A DNA stretch of 64,000 nt from Muraenolepis orangiensis (taxonomy: Eukaryota; Chordata; Actinopteri; Gadiformes; Muraenolepididae), in contig CM051001.1 in assembly GCA_027704905.1 (NCBI GenBank), positions 26,700,737-26,764,736 of the forward strand, written 5' to 3'. Made by a program: the position numbers and the translations under genes. The first letter of the stretch is position 1. Each line of letters begins with the position of its first letter. This document shows positions 1 through 21,334 of the stretch, in pieces. The notes under the pieces are model-generated. The model saw only the letters and a list, made by a program, of their open reading frames with translations, was not told where the DNA came from and did not search any database.

Positions 1-218
1 GATGGAGGAGTCAAGAGAAGGTGATGGAGGAGTCAGGAGGAGGTGATGGAGGAGTGATTAAGGACTGGGTGGAGATAAAGTTTATATTAATAATATTATA
101 AACACCACAAGTGGTTCATGAAGGATAGACACTTACAAAACTGTACTCAGGGTTAGGGGGAGGTGGGGGAGTTAGTTAGGGGTAGAGGTAGTTAGGGTTA
201 GTTAGTTAAGGGTATTTA

Positions 219-11273
<11,055 letters not shown>

Positions 11274-11379
11274 CCTGCTAGGACCACATCCTGTAACCTG
11301 GGAAACACATCAGCTTGTTACACCTCCACTCACAACTGGACCTGAGTGGGAAGGGAGGCCGAAATAAACATTATTGTTG

Positions 11380-11580
11380 AGAAAGGGTGGGACTTCCGGG
11401 TTAAATGGGTTTAGAGGAGAGAGAGAATTTCAGTTGCATGGGTTTAGATTATAGAGGGCGGGACTTCCAGTTACATGAGTTTAGAGGGAGGGCGGGGTGT
11501 CCGATTATATGAGTTTAGAGGTGAGAGGGCGGGAGTTTCAGTTACATGGATTTGGGAAGAGAGAGGGCGGGACTTCCAGG
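11380..11580. repeat. ~50-bp degenerate minisatellite
   Basis: About four diverged copies of a unit containing GGGCGGGACTTCCAGTTACA and TGAGTTTAGAGG. From 11,580 to 11,875 nothing recognisable is seen except short GTTAGCTATTAGCG repeats. Confidence 0.7.
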
Positions 11581-11879
11581 TCATTCAGGAGGTTCTCTCA
11601 GCCTCCTTCCTACTGTGTCGTTACAGCTAAACTGATAGCGTTAGCTATTAGCGTTAGCACTATGACGCTATCGCCAGCCACCACTAACCAAGAGGTGATA
11701 GCCACCACTTAGCATTGTTAAAAAAATAACGCTGCTCTAAAACAGCGGCGTTATTATGTGTTATGCTAACTCAGCGTAGCCGCCGGACCTAGAGCAGTTC
11801 CCATGGTTACGGAGGATGAGAGGATGATGATGCTGCGTGTTGTTACCACAGTTACAATAGTGATGGCTTATTGTTACAC

Positions 11880-12300
11880 ACTTAAAACACAACTCACTAC
11901 ACTACACACTTTATACACTACTCACTATAAACTACACTACACTACACTACACCTTACTCATGACACACTACTCACGATACACTACTCACTATACACTACT
12001 CACTACACTACACACTATACACTACTCACGATACACTACTCACTACACTACACACACTACTCACGATACACTACTCACTACACTACACACTATACACTAC
12101 TCACTACACTACACACTACACACTATACACTACTCACGATACACTACACACTACTACACTATACACTACTCACAATACACTACTCACTATACACTACTCA
12201 CAATACACTACTTACTATACACTACTCACTACACTACACACTACACACTATACACTACTCACGATACACAACTCACTATACACTACTCACTCTACATCTA
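11880..12300. repeat. CACTATACACTACT-type minisatellite
   Basis: Degenerate array of 5-, 10- and 19-bp units built from ACTACTCACTATACAC and CACTACA. Open frames rich in Thr/His/Tyr here are repeat artefacts. Confidence 0.85.
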
Positions 12301-12302
12301 TA

Positions 12303-12318
12303 TGTAAAACTATATAGT

Positions 12319-12364
<46 letters not shown>

Positions 12365-12492
12365 ACTTCATATATCCTATAATACTGTGGTACTAGAACC
12401 ATAGCATTATAGGATATATGTAGTGGTATATATATCTATATATCTATATATATCTATATATAGATATATACACAACTATATAGTTGTATAGA
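12303..12492. repeat. ~190-bp imperfect palindrome, MITE-like
   Basis: The left arm (AACTATATAGTTGTATATAT, then ATACCACTTCATATATCCTA, then TAATAC) is matched by its reverse complement on the right (GCATTATAGGATATATGTAG, then TGGTATATATAT, then ACAACTATATAGTTGTAT). The arms are separated by about 20 bp and include expanded (TA)n. It could fold into a long hairpin; a MITE origin is an inference. Confidence 0.7.
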
Positions 12493-12595
12493 TGTTATAG
12501 ACCTGCTACTCACTCTCTCCTATGTGGGTCAGATCTTCTACTACCCATGATGCACTGCTGTCCAAACAAGCACGGCATCACCAACACCATAATAT

Positions 12596-12615
12596 AACAC
12601 GCACACACGCGCACA

Positions 12616-12662
<47 letters not shown>
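12596..12662. repeat. (CA)n microsatellite
   Basis: About 30 CA units with a few CG interruptions. Confidence 0.95.
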
Positions 12663-12664
<2 letters not shown>

Positions 12665-12707
12665 TCTTACGCACACAACCTGTAGCCTTCGGAAAGTAAG
12701 TAGACCG

Positions 12708-13185
12708 AGTGAGGAGGAGAGGAGATGAGGAGAGAGGAGATAGGAGATGAGGAGAGAAGAGATAGGAGATGAGGAGAGAGGAGATGAGGAGAGAGGAGAG
12801 AGGAGATAAGAGATGAGGAGAGAGGAGATAGGAGAGAGGAGATGAGATAAGGAGAGAGGAGAGGAGATGAGGAGATAGGAGATAAGAGATGAGGAGAGAG
12901 GAGATGAGGAGAGAGGAGCTAGGATGAGGAGAGAGGAGATAAGAGATGAGGAGAGAGGAGATAGGATATGAGGAGAGAGGAGATAGGATGAGGAGAGAGG
13001 AGATAAGAGATGAGGAGAGAGGAGATGAGGAGAGAGGAGATGAGGAGATTAGGAGAGAGGAGATGAGGAGATGAGATGAGGAGATGAGGAGATGAGGAGA
13101 TAGGAGATGAGGAGATGAGGATAGAGGAGACAAGGATAGAGGAGATAAGGAGATGAGGAGATGAGAAGATGAGGAGAATCAACAG
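12708..13185. repeat. Purine-rich GGAGAGAGGAGATGA minisatellite
   Basis: About 480 bp of GAGGAGAGAGGAGAT/GAGGAGATAGGAGAT units with almost no pyrimidines other than T. Confidence 0.9.
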
Positions 13186-13332
13186 CCAGGACCGTCCGTG
13201 ACGCGTCACCGTGCGGGAAACAAGCAAGACGTGAACATCACAGCTGCGACACAACATGTGATCTTCCACGTGATTCCGGTCTTACCATGTTGTGATTGAT
13301 TGTCTCGTCTCGTCGTTCCAGAAGGTGTTTAC

Positions 13333-13480
13333 CGTGTTTCAAAGCGCGCTCCCGACCCCCCGCTGCGACGCGCCGCCGATCTCCATCGCGTCGTCTCCTC
13401 CGGTGTGGTGTCTACTATCGACCGGACGACGCACGGCGGCTGCGCGCCGGCGATACCCAAGATGGATGCCGCTGTACTGT
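13333..13480 (-). promoter_or_regulatory. CpG-rich patch, probable glrb noncoding first exon and promoter
   Basis: The only strongly CpG-dense segment upstream of glrb. Read on the minus strand it ends GCGCGCTTTGAAACACG followed by a donor-like GTAAAC at 13,332, which would splice to the acceptor at 11,298. The transcription start would lie near 13,460-13,480, before a GT/CA tract. No TATA box is apparent. Exon status is inferred from position, composition and the donor; there is no direct transcript evidence. Confidence 0.55.
13339..13386 (-). CDS. Possible 15-codon upstream ORF in glrb leader
   Basis: MEIGGASQRGVGSAL with a stop, wholly inside the proposed noncoding first exon and ending 6 nt before its donor. 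If this exon is used, translation of it would be expected to dampen glrb initiation. Function is not demonstrated. Confidence 0.35.
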   Translation of the reverse strand: MEIGGASQRGVGSAL

Positions 13481-13575
13481 GTGTGTGTGTGCGTGTGTTT
13501 TGTGTACCTGACTGACACGCAACATGCGCAGTAGCATGCTACGCACATGCATCACACTCTCTCTCTCATCAGCAC

Positions 13576-13576
<1 letters not shown>

Positions 13577-13621
<45 letters not shown>

Positions 13622-13705
13622 CACGCACACACGCACACGCGCACACGCACACACATACACAGGCACACAAACGCACACAACGCACGCACACTCACACACA
13701 TACAC
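13577..13705. repeat. (CA)n microsatellite with CG variants
   Basis: About 130 bp of ACACAC/ACGCACAC. Confidence 0.95.
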
Positions 13706-13998
13706 AATCTACTACATCTATATATTACATCTCTATATATATACTGTATCTATATCTTCTATATCTATATCTAAATGTACTATATTTACATATATATATT
13801 TTCTACATATATATTCTACATCTACTATATCAATATCTACCATATCTTTATGTACTATATCTATACTATACTATCATATATCTAATATAACTATCTTAAT
13901 GCACTACTAATGTATCTATATCTACTATATCTATAACTACATCTACTATATCTATATCTACTATATCTATATCTACCAAACCTATATCTACAAGATAC
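13706..13998. repeat. TATATCTAC-type A/T-rich satellite, block 1
   Basis: Degenerate CTATATCTACTATAT units. Further blocks of the same repeat at 22,850-22,905, 24,377-24,518, 26,135-26,480, 26,763-26,850 and 28,175-28,260 suggest one array cut up by insertions. Confidence 0.85.
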
Positions 13999-13999
13999 A

Positions 14000-14374
14000 A
14001 GATACAAGATATTTGTATTGGCCAATTGCAACAGGTACATTGGAATGCTTACTCCCCATTCCCTCCGCAGTATACATCTCCAAAACAATACCATACAAAT
14101 AATATATACAATAAAAATAAACAAAAAAAGAGCAGCAAAGTGACTGATAAATGATATGTACATGTTGATGTACATGTTATTGTTTTTGAATTTGTTATTA
14201 ATTTACAAAAATCTTTAAAAGCATTTTAAGTGCCAGTAGTGCATCAATACGGTGCAGTAACTGCACCGTAAAAAAGTCCAGAAAGTCCAGCAAAGTATGT
14301 AAGTGACAATGATGTTATGAAAGTGGCAGCACTCCTAGCAGTTCAGTAGGTCACTGCCTGTGGATAAAACCTAT
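14000..14374 (-). mobile_element. Rex/CR1-like LINE 3' end, part 1 (interrupted by gypsy)
   Basis: On the minus strand this is a LINE 3' end with a short-unit tail (ATCTTGT repeats at 14,000-14,020) and a 3' UTR shared with 20,195-20,440 and 63,122-63,412. It is interrupted at 14,374 by the gypsy element and resumes at 18,921. Across the junction the sequence is continuous apart from the 4-bp duplication. Confidence 0.75.
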
Positions 14375-14700
14375 TGTTATACCAGTCGGTTCATGTATGG
14401 CAAGGCTGCCTATCCCTTTAAGAGAGAGGGGGCGGGGCGTGTGTGTGTGGGAGCGCGAGCCGAATGAGCGCGCTTCTGTGTGTGTGTGGAAGTGAACGGG
14501 AGTAGTAGCAATGGACATCTGTCAGCAATGGACATCTGTCTGTAGAATAAGTTCTCAATAAATCCAACCCTCTCGGAAGTGAACCCTCCCTGTCTGTTTA
14601 TTAAGTGGGTTATTGAACCCGAAGCCTGTGTTTCGGCCCTGGATGAATATCCCCTGTATTCCTCGACTACGGTCTGCGAGCTTGTCAGGAAAGTTCAACA
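14375..14700 (+). repeat. Gypsy 5' LTR
   Basis: 326 bp with AATAAA polyadenylation signal at about 14,558. Aligns along its length with 18618-18920, apart from a duplicated GCAATGGACATCTGTC segment that the 3' LTR lacks. Confidence 0.9.
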
Positions 14701-14701
14701 T

Positions 14702-14720
14702 TGGCGACCACGAAGGGACT
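14702..14720 (+). promoter_or_regulatory. Primer binding site, tRNA-Arg type
   Basis: TGGCGACCACGAAGGGACT begins 2 bp after the 5' LTR. It matches the reverse complement of the CCA-tailed 3' end of a vertebrate tRNA-Arg acceptor and T arm (recalled, not searched). Confidence 0.75.
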
Positions 14721-15278
14721 TTTCAAGTCAACGTAAAGGCAGTGGTGAGCACACAAGAGGAGTAAATAAACGGTGGAGATAAACCGTGAAGTTATTTTTT
14801 ATAATTAGCAAGTTAGGCGGCTGCAAGCTGGGCTAAATGGTTAGTTAGTCTAGTCTAAACCCGGTGGAGGACCGCAGCGTGCTAACTAACTATTCCAACC
14901 TGTTCATGATGCTACAAAGACACGTGGAAAATTAAACGGACAATGTAAATGAAACAAATAAAGTGGATATATTAACCCTTTCACATGTAGCAATGAGCCC
15001 AGTTGGCCACAGTTTCCAAGCACGAACCCATTTGCTGAGCCTAGCGGGCCCAACTACGACTTTCAAGACTGTGAAATACAAGGCCACGGCCAATGCTACC
15101 ACGTGCATAACCCCCGAACTCACGCGCCATTAAAGGTGCAGAATACATGTGTGACTTCCACTGCTACTGTTACAAACCACTTTTCCCCTGCATATATGGG
15201 AGGATTCACACACAGCACACCGGTCCCTAATTATCCCCAGGTCCCACGGCTGCACACCACTGTTGTAACCCAACTTAG

Positions 15279-16268
15279 ATGCTAGCTACAGGCTTCACCA
15301 AAAAGAAGCATAGTCAGACTGTGCAGTTTAAGCACTATTACCCCCCCAAATATGAACAGCCAAAATCACGTGCACGCCAGACTCGCCATGCTGCCAGGAT
15401 TCTTCAGAGAGTGAGGAGGACTGCGAAAAGAGAAAGAGTCCCCACACTACACCCTGGTCAGTATGATTGCACATCACCATGGAAAGAGTTCCTGCACAGG
15501 TTTGAGAGCTGCGCTAAAGCTAACTGCTGGTCAGGGAAGACTATGGCTATCTAATTAAAGTTTTGCCTGGTGGGTGCAGCAGGGGCAATTGTCCATAAAA
15601 ATCCCCAGTCTTCACACACTACTACCACCTGCTGGAGGAACTAGAAACTGCATACGGCCCCTCTTCAGAGCATGCAGCTGCCGTGGCTATTGAACTAAGA
15701 CGGCGTGTCCGCAAAATGGTTGAGGCTCTTCATGTTTTGAGAGATGACATCTATGGGAAAGTGTCTGTTGCCTACAGTAATGAGTGAGACTGACCAGGGC
15801 GTGACACGGCGTTGAAGTTTTCACTAATGCTGTAGAAGATGCAGAAATTGTACAAAAGCTTTTGGAGCAGTGGCCCCAGACACTAGCCGAAGCCTATGAC
15901 ATCGCCCGCCGCCATGAAACCACCAAGCAGACTGCGTTTTATGTCACCAACCGCATGCACCCAGGGGCACACAACGTCGCTGAACGAAGGCCCCGTGCTG
16001 CTGTCATCAGGGAAGCAGCAGAGGAGGAGCCGACTGAGACTGCAGCCACATGCCCAGCAACCAGATGGAGGGCTGAGCCTGCTGGTCCCAGCCAATATCC
16101 CCGACACACCTTCTCTAACCCAACCTTCACACCCAGCAAACAAAAATATCGTAAAGACATTAACTGGGAGGAGATTTGCTGTCATAACTGCTCAGGATTA
16201 AGTCACATGAGAAGAAATTACCCCTCACCAAAGAAAACTACTAAAGCCCAGGTTTTGTCAGCCTCCTG
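15279..16268 (+). pseudogene. Gypsy gag remnant
   Basis: Two pieces in different frames: 15,279-15,554 (PGQYDCTSPWKEFLHRFESC, typical of fish gypsy gag N-terminal regions) and 15,862-16,268 (EQWPQTLAEAYDIARRHE through a nucleocapsid-like CHNCSGLSHMRRNY). The zinc knuckle has lost its last cysteine (Y instead of C), and stops separate the pieces. Non-functional. Confidence 0.75.
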
Positions 16269-16269
16269 A

Positions 16270-17110
16270 AATTACGGACCCCACTGTGCTTCACCTTAAA
16301 ACACAATCAGGAAATGAACTGAAAGTGTGCGCTGTTTTGGACAGTGGTGCCCAGAAAAGTGTGTTGCCTCTGCATCACTACAACGCGGTTCACCCAGAGG
16401 TCCGGCCTCCCCTCCAGCCGTCAGTTGTGACGTCCGTGGTGGGTATCGGGCCGGGTGACATACCTGTGGTCGGTGAAGCTAATTTCCCTGTCCAGATAAA
16501 CAAACGCCAAGTGAGCATACACTTCCTGGTTGCTGAGAAGAGACCCTTTTAGGCCACCATTCCTGGTCCAATCCAAAGCACGATTATGGTACCAATCGTA
16601 TGGTGCTGTTTTGCGAAGAGGTCCCATCTTTTCCAGCCACATTGCAAGCCACCATTACATGCAGTGAGAGTTTCCCGGACTGTTGTGGTGGAGCCTGGGC
16701 GGGAGTACATGGTATCAGGCTGCACATGTTTTAAAAGACACTGTAAAGGGGAAGTAATGCTAAGCCCCACAAAGGGTTTTGTTAAAAAACACAAGCTGCT
16801 GGTAGCTCGAGCCCTTGTAGACACTCAATGCTCTAAAACTGTGCCCCTCCGCATCTTCAATCCAGGCAACACTTCCATAACCATCAAAGAGGGGGCCATC
16901 GCTGGTGTTCTCCAACATGTCCGAGCTGTACAGCCTGCACCCACTACAGATCAGCCAGGGCAGACTGTCATCGGTCCCACAGTACCCAAGCACCTGCAAG
17001 AGCTCTACGCCCAGAGCTCTACTGAGCTATATACCGAAGAGCGGCTCCAACTAGCACAGCTATTTCACACATATGGCGGTGTGTTCTCTACTGGCCCCGA
17101 TGACCTCAGC
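16270..17110 (+). pseudogene. Gypsy aspartic protease region
   Basis: Contains the retropepsin active-site motif VLDSGAQKSVLP at about 16,335-16,370, a stop at about 16,550, then the linker region that normally leads into reverse transcriptase (ends FSTGPDDLSR). The expected reverse transcriptase does not follow. Confidence 0.75.
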
Positions 17111-18184
17111 CGGTTTGTGGTTGTGGTACAGGACTATTTCACAAAGTGGGTGGAAGCTTACCCCCTTCCCAACCAGCAGGCGTTAACTGTGGCTGAAGTG
17201 CTGGCCTCAGAGTGGGTGTGCCGTTATGGAGTGCCACAAACACTGCACAGTGACCAAGGGCGAAACTTTGAATCCAAAGTGTTTCAAGAAATGTACAAGC
17301 TGTTTTGGCATTGAGAAAACACGCACACACCCTTCAGACCTCAATCTGATGGCCAAGTGGAAAGATTTAATGCCACACTGCAAAAGATACTGGCCACGAC
17401 AGCCGAGCGATGCCACTGGGACTGGGACCTCATGATCCCCTTTGCTGTAATGGCTTACAGAGCAACCAAGCACAGTGCAACTGGTTTCACTCCCAACTTC
17501 ATGGTGTTTGGCCGGGAAGTGAGTGAGCCTGTGGACCTGGTAGCTGGTCTACCCCAAGACTCTGACACACTCCCGTCAGCCCTGGAATATGTCCAGCAGA
17601 CCGGAGAACGCCTGGAGCTGGCGCATCAAATCACCAGAGACGCCCTTGGTGAGTCTGTAAAACGTGCAAAGAGACAATATGACAAAAACGGAAAAAAAGG
17701 GAAGTTTCTCCCAGCATATGAAGGACCATACTTCGTCCTGGGACACTTGGATGATCTAGTGTATCGCATCCAGAAAGGGCCGAAGGTGAAAGTGGTTCAC
17801 CATGATCAGCTGAAGCCCTACCGCTGCCGTGATCCACTGGACAACGCCTGGGTTGTGGAGCACGCCTGCAGATGGACACCTACGGAGGTGTCACCCCCCA
17901 CCTTGAACATGGATTCTGCAGACCCAATCCTGGGTCTATCACAACTGTTCAACGACAGTGACTCCGCAGCTGAGGAAAACTGCAGCTGCCCCTCATTAGA
18001 TCCAGAAGTGGACACTGCCACTGCTGCCCTTTCAGTCCCTCCACTCCCCCAGACTCTGCTGCTCCTGAGGACATTCAGGTTAGTGGGGGTAGTGTGGCAG
18101 AGCAAGCTCATCAGAGACATCATGCTCCAGGGCCACGGACGGGCCGCAACCGAAAACCACCTGTCTGGTATGGGGAATGGGTGA
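17110..18184 (+). pseudogene. Gypsy integrase core and C-terminal region
   Basis: Begins abruptly with FVVVVQDYFTKWVEAYPLPN (first catalytic Asp), then LHSDQGRNFES (second Asp) and PQSDGQVERFN (Glu). A stop at about 17,304, with neighbouring frame disturbance, breaks the core. From 17,357 the frame stays open through FVLGHLDDLVYRIQKGPKVK to 18,184. The N-terminal HHCC zinc domain is missing with the deleted RT/RNase H segment. Confidence 0.8.
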
Positions 18185-18617
18185 GGCCCACAGTTAAAGG
18201 ACTGTTCATGGACACTGTTATGTTGTGATGCTAATATTCAAGCTAATTGTTATTGTTTTATATGTTCATAAAAGATAAATATATTTGAAGAGAGGAGGTT
18301 GATGACCATATGCTGGGACCAAAGTTATATTTCTGTCTTTGATATTTCCAGTTAAAGGTGTCATTGTAATTTTTGAATGATAATGACTGCTGTTTTAGAG
18401 CTCAGCTATTAAGGCCTTTTTCAGGGTTTCTTTATGGTCCACAGTGATATGCGCACACTTAAGAGAGATATAATTGCATATCCACACTTTTCTATTGCCC
18501 ATTTAAATGGACTGAATGCAAATGTGGATGTTGTCTGGATGCATTTTAAGGGAAAAGCCATGTATTTTACTGTGCAGGATTGGAATTGTGTGAAATTGCC
18601 ATCCAGAGTGGGGGTAG
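18185..18617 (+). other. Gypsy 3' untranslated region and polypurine tract
   Basis: Non-coding stretch between the integrase stop and the 3' LTR. It ends in AGAGTGGGGGTAG (18,605-18,617), a polypurine-tract-like priming site directly before the LTR. Confidence 0.6.
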
Positions 18618-18920
18618 TGTTATACTAGTAGGTTCACGTAGGGCAAGGCTGCCTATCCCTTTAAGAGATAGGGGGGCGTGGCATGTGTGTGTGGGAGCGC
18701 AAAGTGAATGAGCAAGCGTCTGTGTGTGTCTGGAAGTGAACGGGAGTAGTAGCAATGTACAGTTATCAATCAGTTATCAATAAATCCAACACTCGGATGT
18801 AAACCCTGCCTGTCTGGTTATTAAGTTGGTTATTGAACCCAAAGCCTGTTCTTTGGCCCTGGATGAATATCCCCTGTATTCCTCGACTACGGTCTGGGAG
18901 CTAGTTAGGAAAGTTCAACA
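18618..18920 (+). repeat. Gypsy 3' LTR
   Basis: 303 bp, TGTTATAC to GTTCAACA, diverged copy of the 5' LTR, followed by the CTAT target duplicate. Confidence 0.9.
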
Positions 18921-19115
18921 CTATCCTTAAACCTGGTAGTACTTGTATGGATGCTGCGCAACCGGCGACCAGACAGTAGGCTATGATAGGTATGATCTTC
19001 TCTGCCGTCCTCACGACCCTCTGGATGGCTTTCTTGTCCCGTGCAGTGGTGTTGCCGTACCACACAGTGACGCCACCCGTCAGGACACTCTACGGTGCCA
19101 CGGTAAAAGTAATTT
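18921..19115 (-). mobile_element. Rex/CR1-like LINE 3' end, part 2 (RT C-terminus)
   Basis: Continuation of the LINE at 14,000-14,374 on the far side of the gypsy insertion. On the minus strand it reads SVLTGGVTVWYGNTTARDKK followed by AIQRVVRTAEKI, the C-terminal region of fish Rex/CR1-like LINE reverse transcriptases. Confidence 0.75.
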
Positions 19116-19116
19116 C

Positions 19117-20060
19117 ATCCGTAATTACAGCAGGGTTTCTGCCCCTCTCAGCCAGCTTACATCTACTTTCCATCCTTTTTCCTGAATCCAACTGGCCAGG
19201 CCAGTTGCCACAGGCCGAGTGCTTCACCTCGGCCCCGTTCCTCCTCCATCCTGATGTCTCTAGACAATTCATTGTGGAGGTGGACGCCTCGGACACAGGC
19301 ATCGGAGCCGTGCTCTCCGCGAGGTCTGTGGAGAACCAGAAGACCGGTCCGGTCCCCGGTCCTCCAGTGGGGCCACGCCAGTCGGTACGCCTGCCACCCT
19401 GAAGTTCACCGCACCCTGACATTTCAGCGTTTCTGGTGGCCCCCCATGAGAGCTGACGTTCGGGAGTTTGTTGCGGCCTGTACAGTATGCGCTCGCATAA
19501 AGGGCTTCCACCAAGCTCCGGCTGGCCTTCTGCGTCCACTCCCTATACCCAGCCGGCCATGGTCCCACATAGCCCTGGCCTTTGTGACCGGCTTTCCCCC
19601 CTCCTACGACAACACCGTAGTCCTCACAGTTGTAGATACATTTTCTAAAGCCGTGCACCTAGTGGCTCTCCCCAAACTCCCTTGGCCTTCACCATAGCAT
19701 TGTCTCCGACCGCGGACCGCAATTTACATCTCGGGTCTGGCAAGCCTTATCTAAGGGGATTGAAGCCACCATCAGTCTCCCCTCCGGTTATCACCCCAAG
19801 ACTAACAGTCAAGCGGAACGCGCCAATCAAAGCCTGGAATCAGCCCTCCGTTATGCCAAGTACCCTTCCTCATGGAGCAAGGATCTGCCGTCGGTTGAAT
19901 ACTCCCTCACTGCCATGACCAGCACCGCCAACGGCCTGCCTCCATTTGAGTGTTCCCTGGGTAAACCTACCTCCCTTGTTTTCCCCCTGGGAAACAGAAG
20001 AGGCAGTCTCCTCTGCTCAGGATCACCTTCGCCAGTGTTCTTAGGTTTGGAGGACCGCCC
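19117..20060 (+). mobile_element. Second Ty3/gypsy fragment: RNase H and integrase
   Basis: Different lineage from the 14.4-18.9 kb element. Frames encode an RT end (SNFIRNYSRVSAPLSQLTS), RNase H (FIVEVDASDTGIGAVLS), an integrase zinc-binding region (CHPEVHRTLTFQRFWWPPMR), and a core with VVDTFSKAVHLVALPKLP, VSDRGPQFTSRVWQAL and YHPKTNSQAERANQSLE. Several frameshifts; 5' truncated, joined directly to the LINE fragment at about 19,116. Confidence 0.8.
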
Positions 20061-20194
20061 GGACTGCTTTGCTCTTGTCCAATGAGTTAGGAATGTAAGA
20101 ACCCGAATGCAGCACACACGCAAAACCAGGAACAGTTTGTGATATTGAATACAGCTATACCACAGGTGAGCTGGTACAATGATCACACAGACGA

Positions 20195-20440
20195 ACAAGA
20201 TACAAGATATTTTATTGGCAATTTGTACATAGGAATGCTTACTCCCCATTCCCTCCCGCAGTATACATCTCCTTTAACACAACACCATAAAAATAAAAAC
20301 AATATATACAATAAAAATAAACTAAAAAGAGCAGCAAAGTGACTAAAATTAATGTACATGTGTTGAATGTACATGGTTTTTATTTTTATTTACAATAATC
20401 TTTAAAACCATTTAAAGTGCTGGCAGTACTAGGCAGTAGC
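20195..20440 (-). mobile_element. LINE 3' tail, second copy
   Basis: Same family as 14,000-14,374: begins AACAAGATACAAGATATTTT and shares the GGAATGCTTACTCCCCATTC block. Short and 5' truncated. It is followed by imperfect CAGGCAGG-type repeats to about 20,555. Confidence 0.7.
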
Positions 20441-20559
20441 AGGCAGAGGCGTCGTCCAGGACAGGCAGAAGATTGGGAACCGGGCAGGGTAGGTAGAGGT
20501 CAATGTCCAGGGCAGGCAGGGTTGGGAAACAGGCGAGGCAGGCAGGTCCAAATTAAAGC

Positions 20560-20862
20560 CTACCTCTTTTTGTTTGGATTGTACCACTATTGACCAACGT
20601 CTCTTTGTTCTCAGTTAGCCTGTTAGCCTGGTGTTGTGTCTACCCCGCCTGCCGTCTACCTGCCCCGGATTCCCCCTGTACCTGCAACTACCTTCTGGAT
20701 TTATTGTTTTTATAATTTATCATTTATCTTCTGAGTTTTTTGGACTTTGTGAACAATTGTTATTTTGAAGGCAAACGTATAACAAATAAACTGCCTGTTG
20801 ATTTACATTCTTTCTTCCGCCTCCTGAGTTGTGCTTTTTGGTCCCTAACCCACAGCCCCAAC
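20560..20862 (+). mobile_element. LTR-like segment, probable 3' end of the second gypsy fragment
   Basis: Contains AATAAA at about 20,784 followed by TCCTGAGTTGTGCTTTTTGG, a terminal arrangement like fish gypsy LTRs. Its position downstream of the integrase remnant supports the link. No matching 5' LTR is visible, so this is inference. Confidence 0.45.
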
Positions 20863-20921
20863 ACTATATATGTATATACCAGTGGCGAAGCGTGTCTATC
20901 ACAACTGGACCTTCTGTAGAC

Positions 20922-21334
20922 CAGGGGTTCCACAACTTTTCAGCCCGCGACCCCCAACATAACAGACCCCCCCCCCCCACTATCACCGGAGGGACTGGAA
21001 CATTAAAAACAACGTGTGCGCAGAGCTTCACCATCGAGAACATCGTGAAGTCCAAGGGGGGGGGGGGGGGGGGAATCGTGATATTGAAAATTGTGTGTGG
21101 CTTTTTTTTCAGCTCCAAATGATACTGTCGTGAATCTGTCGGAATCAAAATTCATTTTTCGTCACCCGTACATATATAAAAATATCTATGCACACGTTAT
21201 TATTAACAATAAAAACCTCATGGTCACATCAAGAGGATTCTGAAATCATCTCGCGACCCCCCCCCCCCCCCCGGGGTCCCGCGCACCCCCCCCCCCCCCT
21301 CGGGGTCCCGCGACCCCCACTTTGGGAACCCCTG
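20922..21334. mobile_element. hAT-type MITE with 8-bp target duplication
   Basis: Terminal inverted repeats CAGGGGTTCC and GGAACCCCTG, then subterminal CGCGACCCC blocks. Flanked by perfect 8-bp duplications CTGTAGAC at 20914-20921 and 21335-21342. The interior has long C and G homopolymers and no transposase. An 8-bp duplication and CAGGGGTT ends are characteristic of hAT elements. Confidence 0.85.

Larger units (their letters stand above)
14375..18920 (+). mobile_element. Ty3/gypsy LTR retrotransposon, internally deleted
   Basis: Bounded by two related LTRs (14375-14700 and 18618-18920) beginning TGTTATAC and ending GTTCAACA, and flanked by a 4-bp target duplication CTAT (14371-14374 and 18921-18924). 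A tRNA-Arg primer binding site follows the 5' LTR, and a purine-rich tract precedes the 3' LTR. Gag, protease and integrase remnants are in the usual order, but reverse transcriptase and RNase H are absent: the protease region passes straight into the integrase core at about 17,110. Stops and frameshifts are present, and the LTRs differ by indels and substitutions, so the copy is old and inactive. Confidence 0.9.

Noticed and set aside
12510..13269. Ser/Leu-rich open frames on the minus strand
   Set aside because: Translation of a GGAGA purine minisatellite with no start context or homology.
13296..13534. Arg-rich plus-strand frames over the CpG patch
   Set aside because: GC-rich composition gives chance open frames; the minus-strand donor and gene position fit a glrb first exon better.
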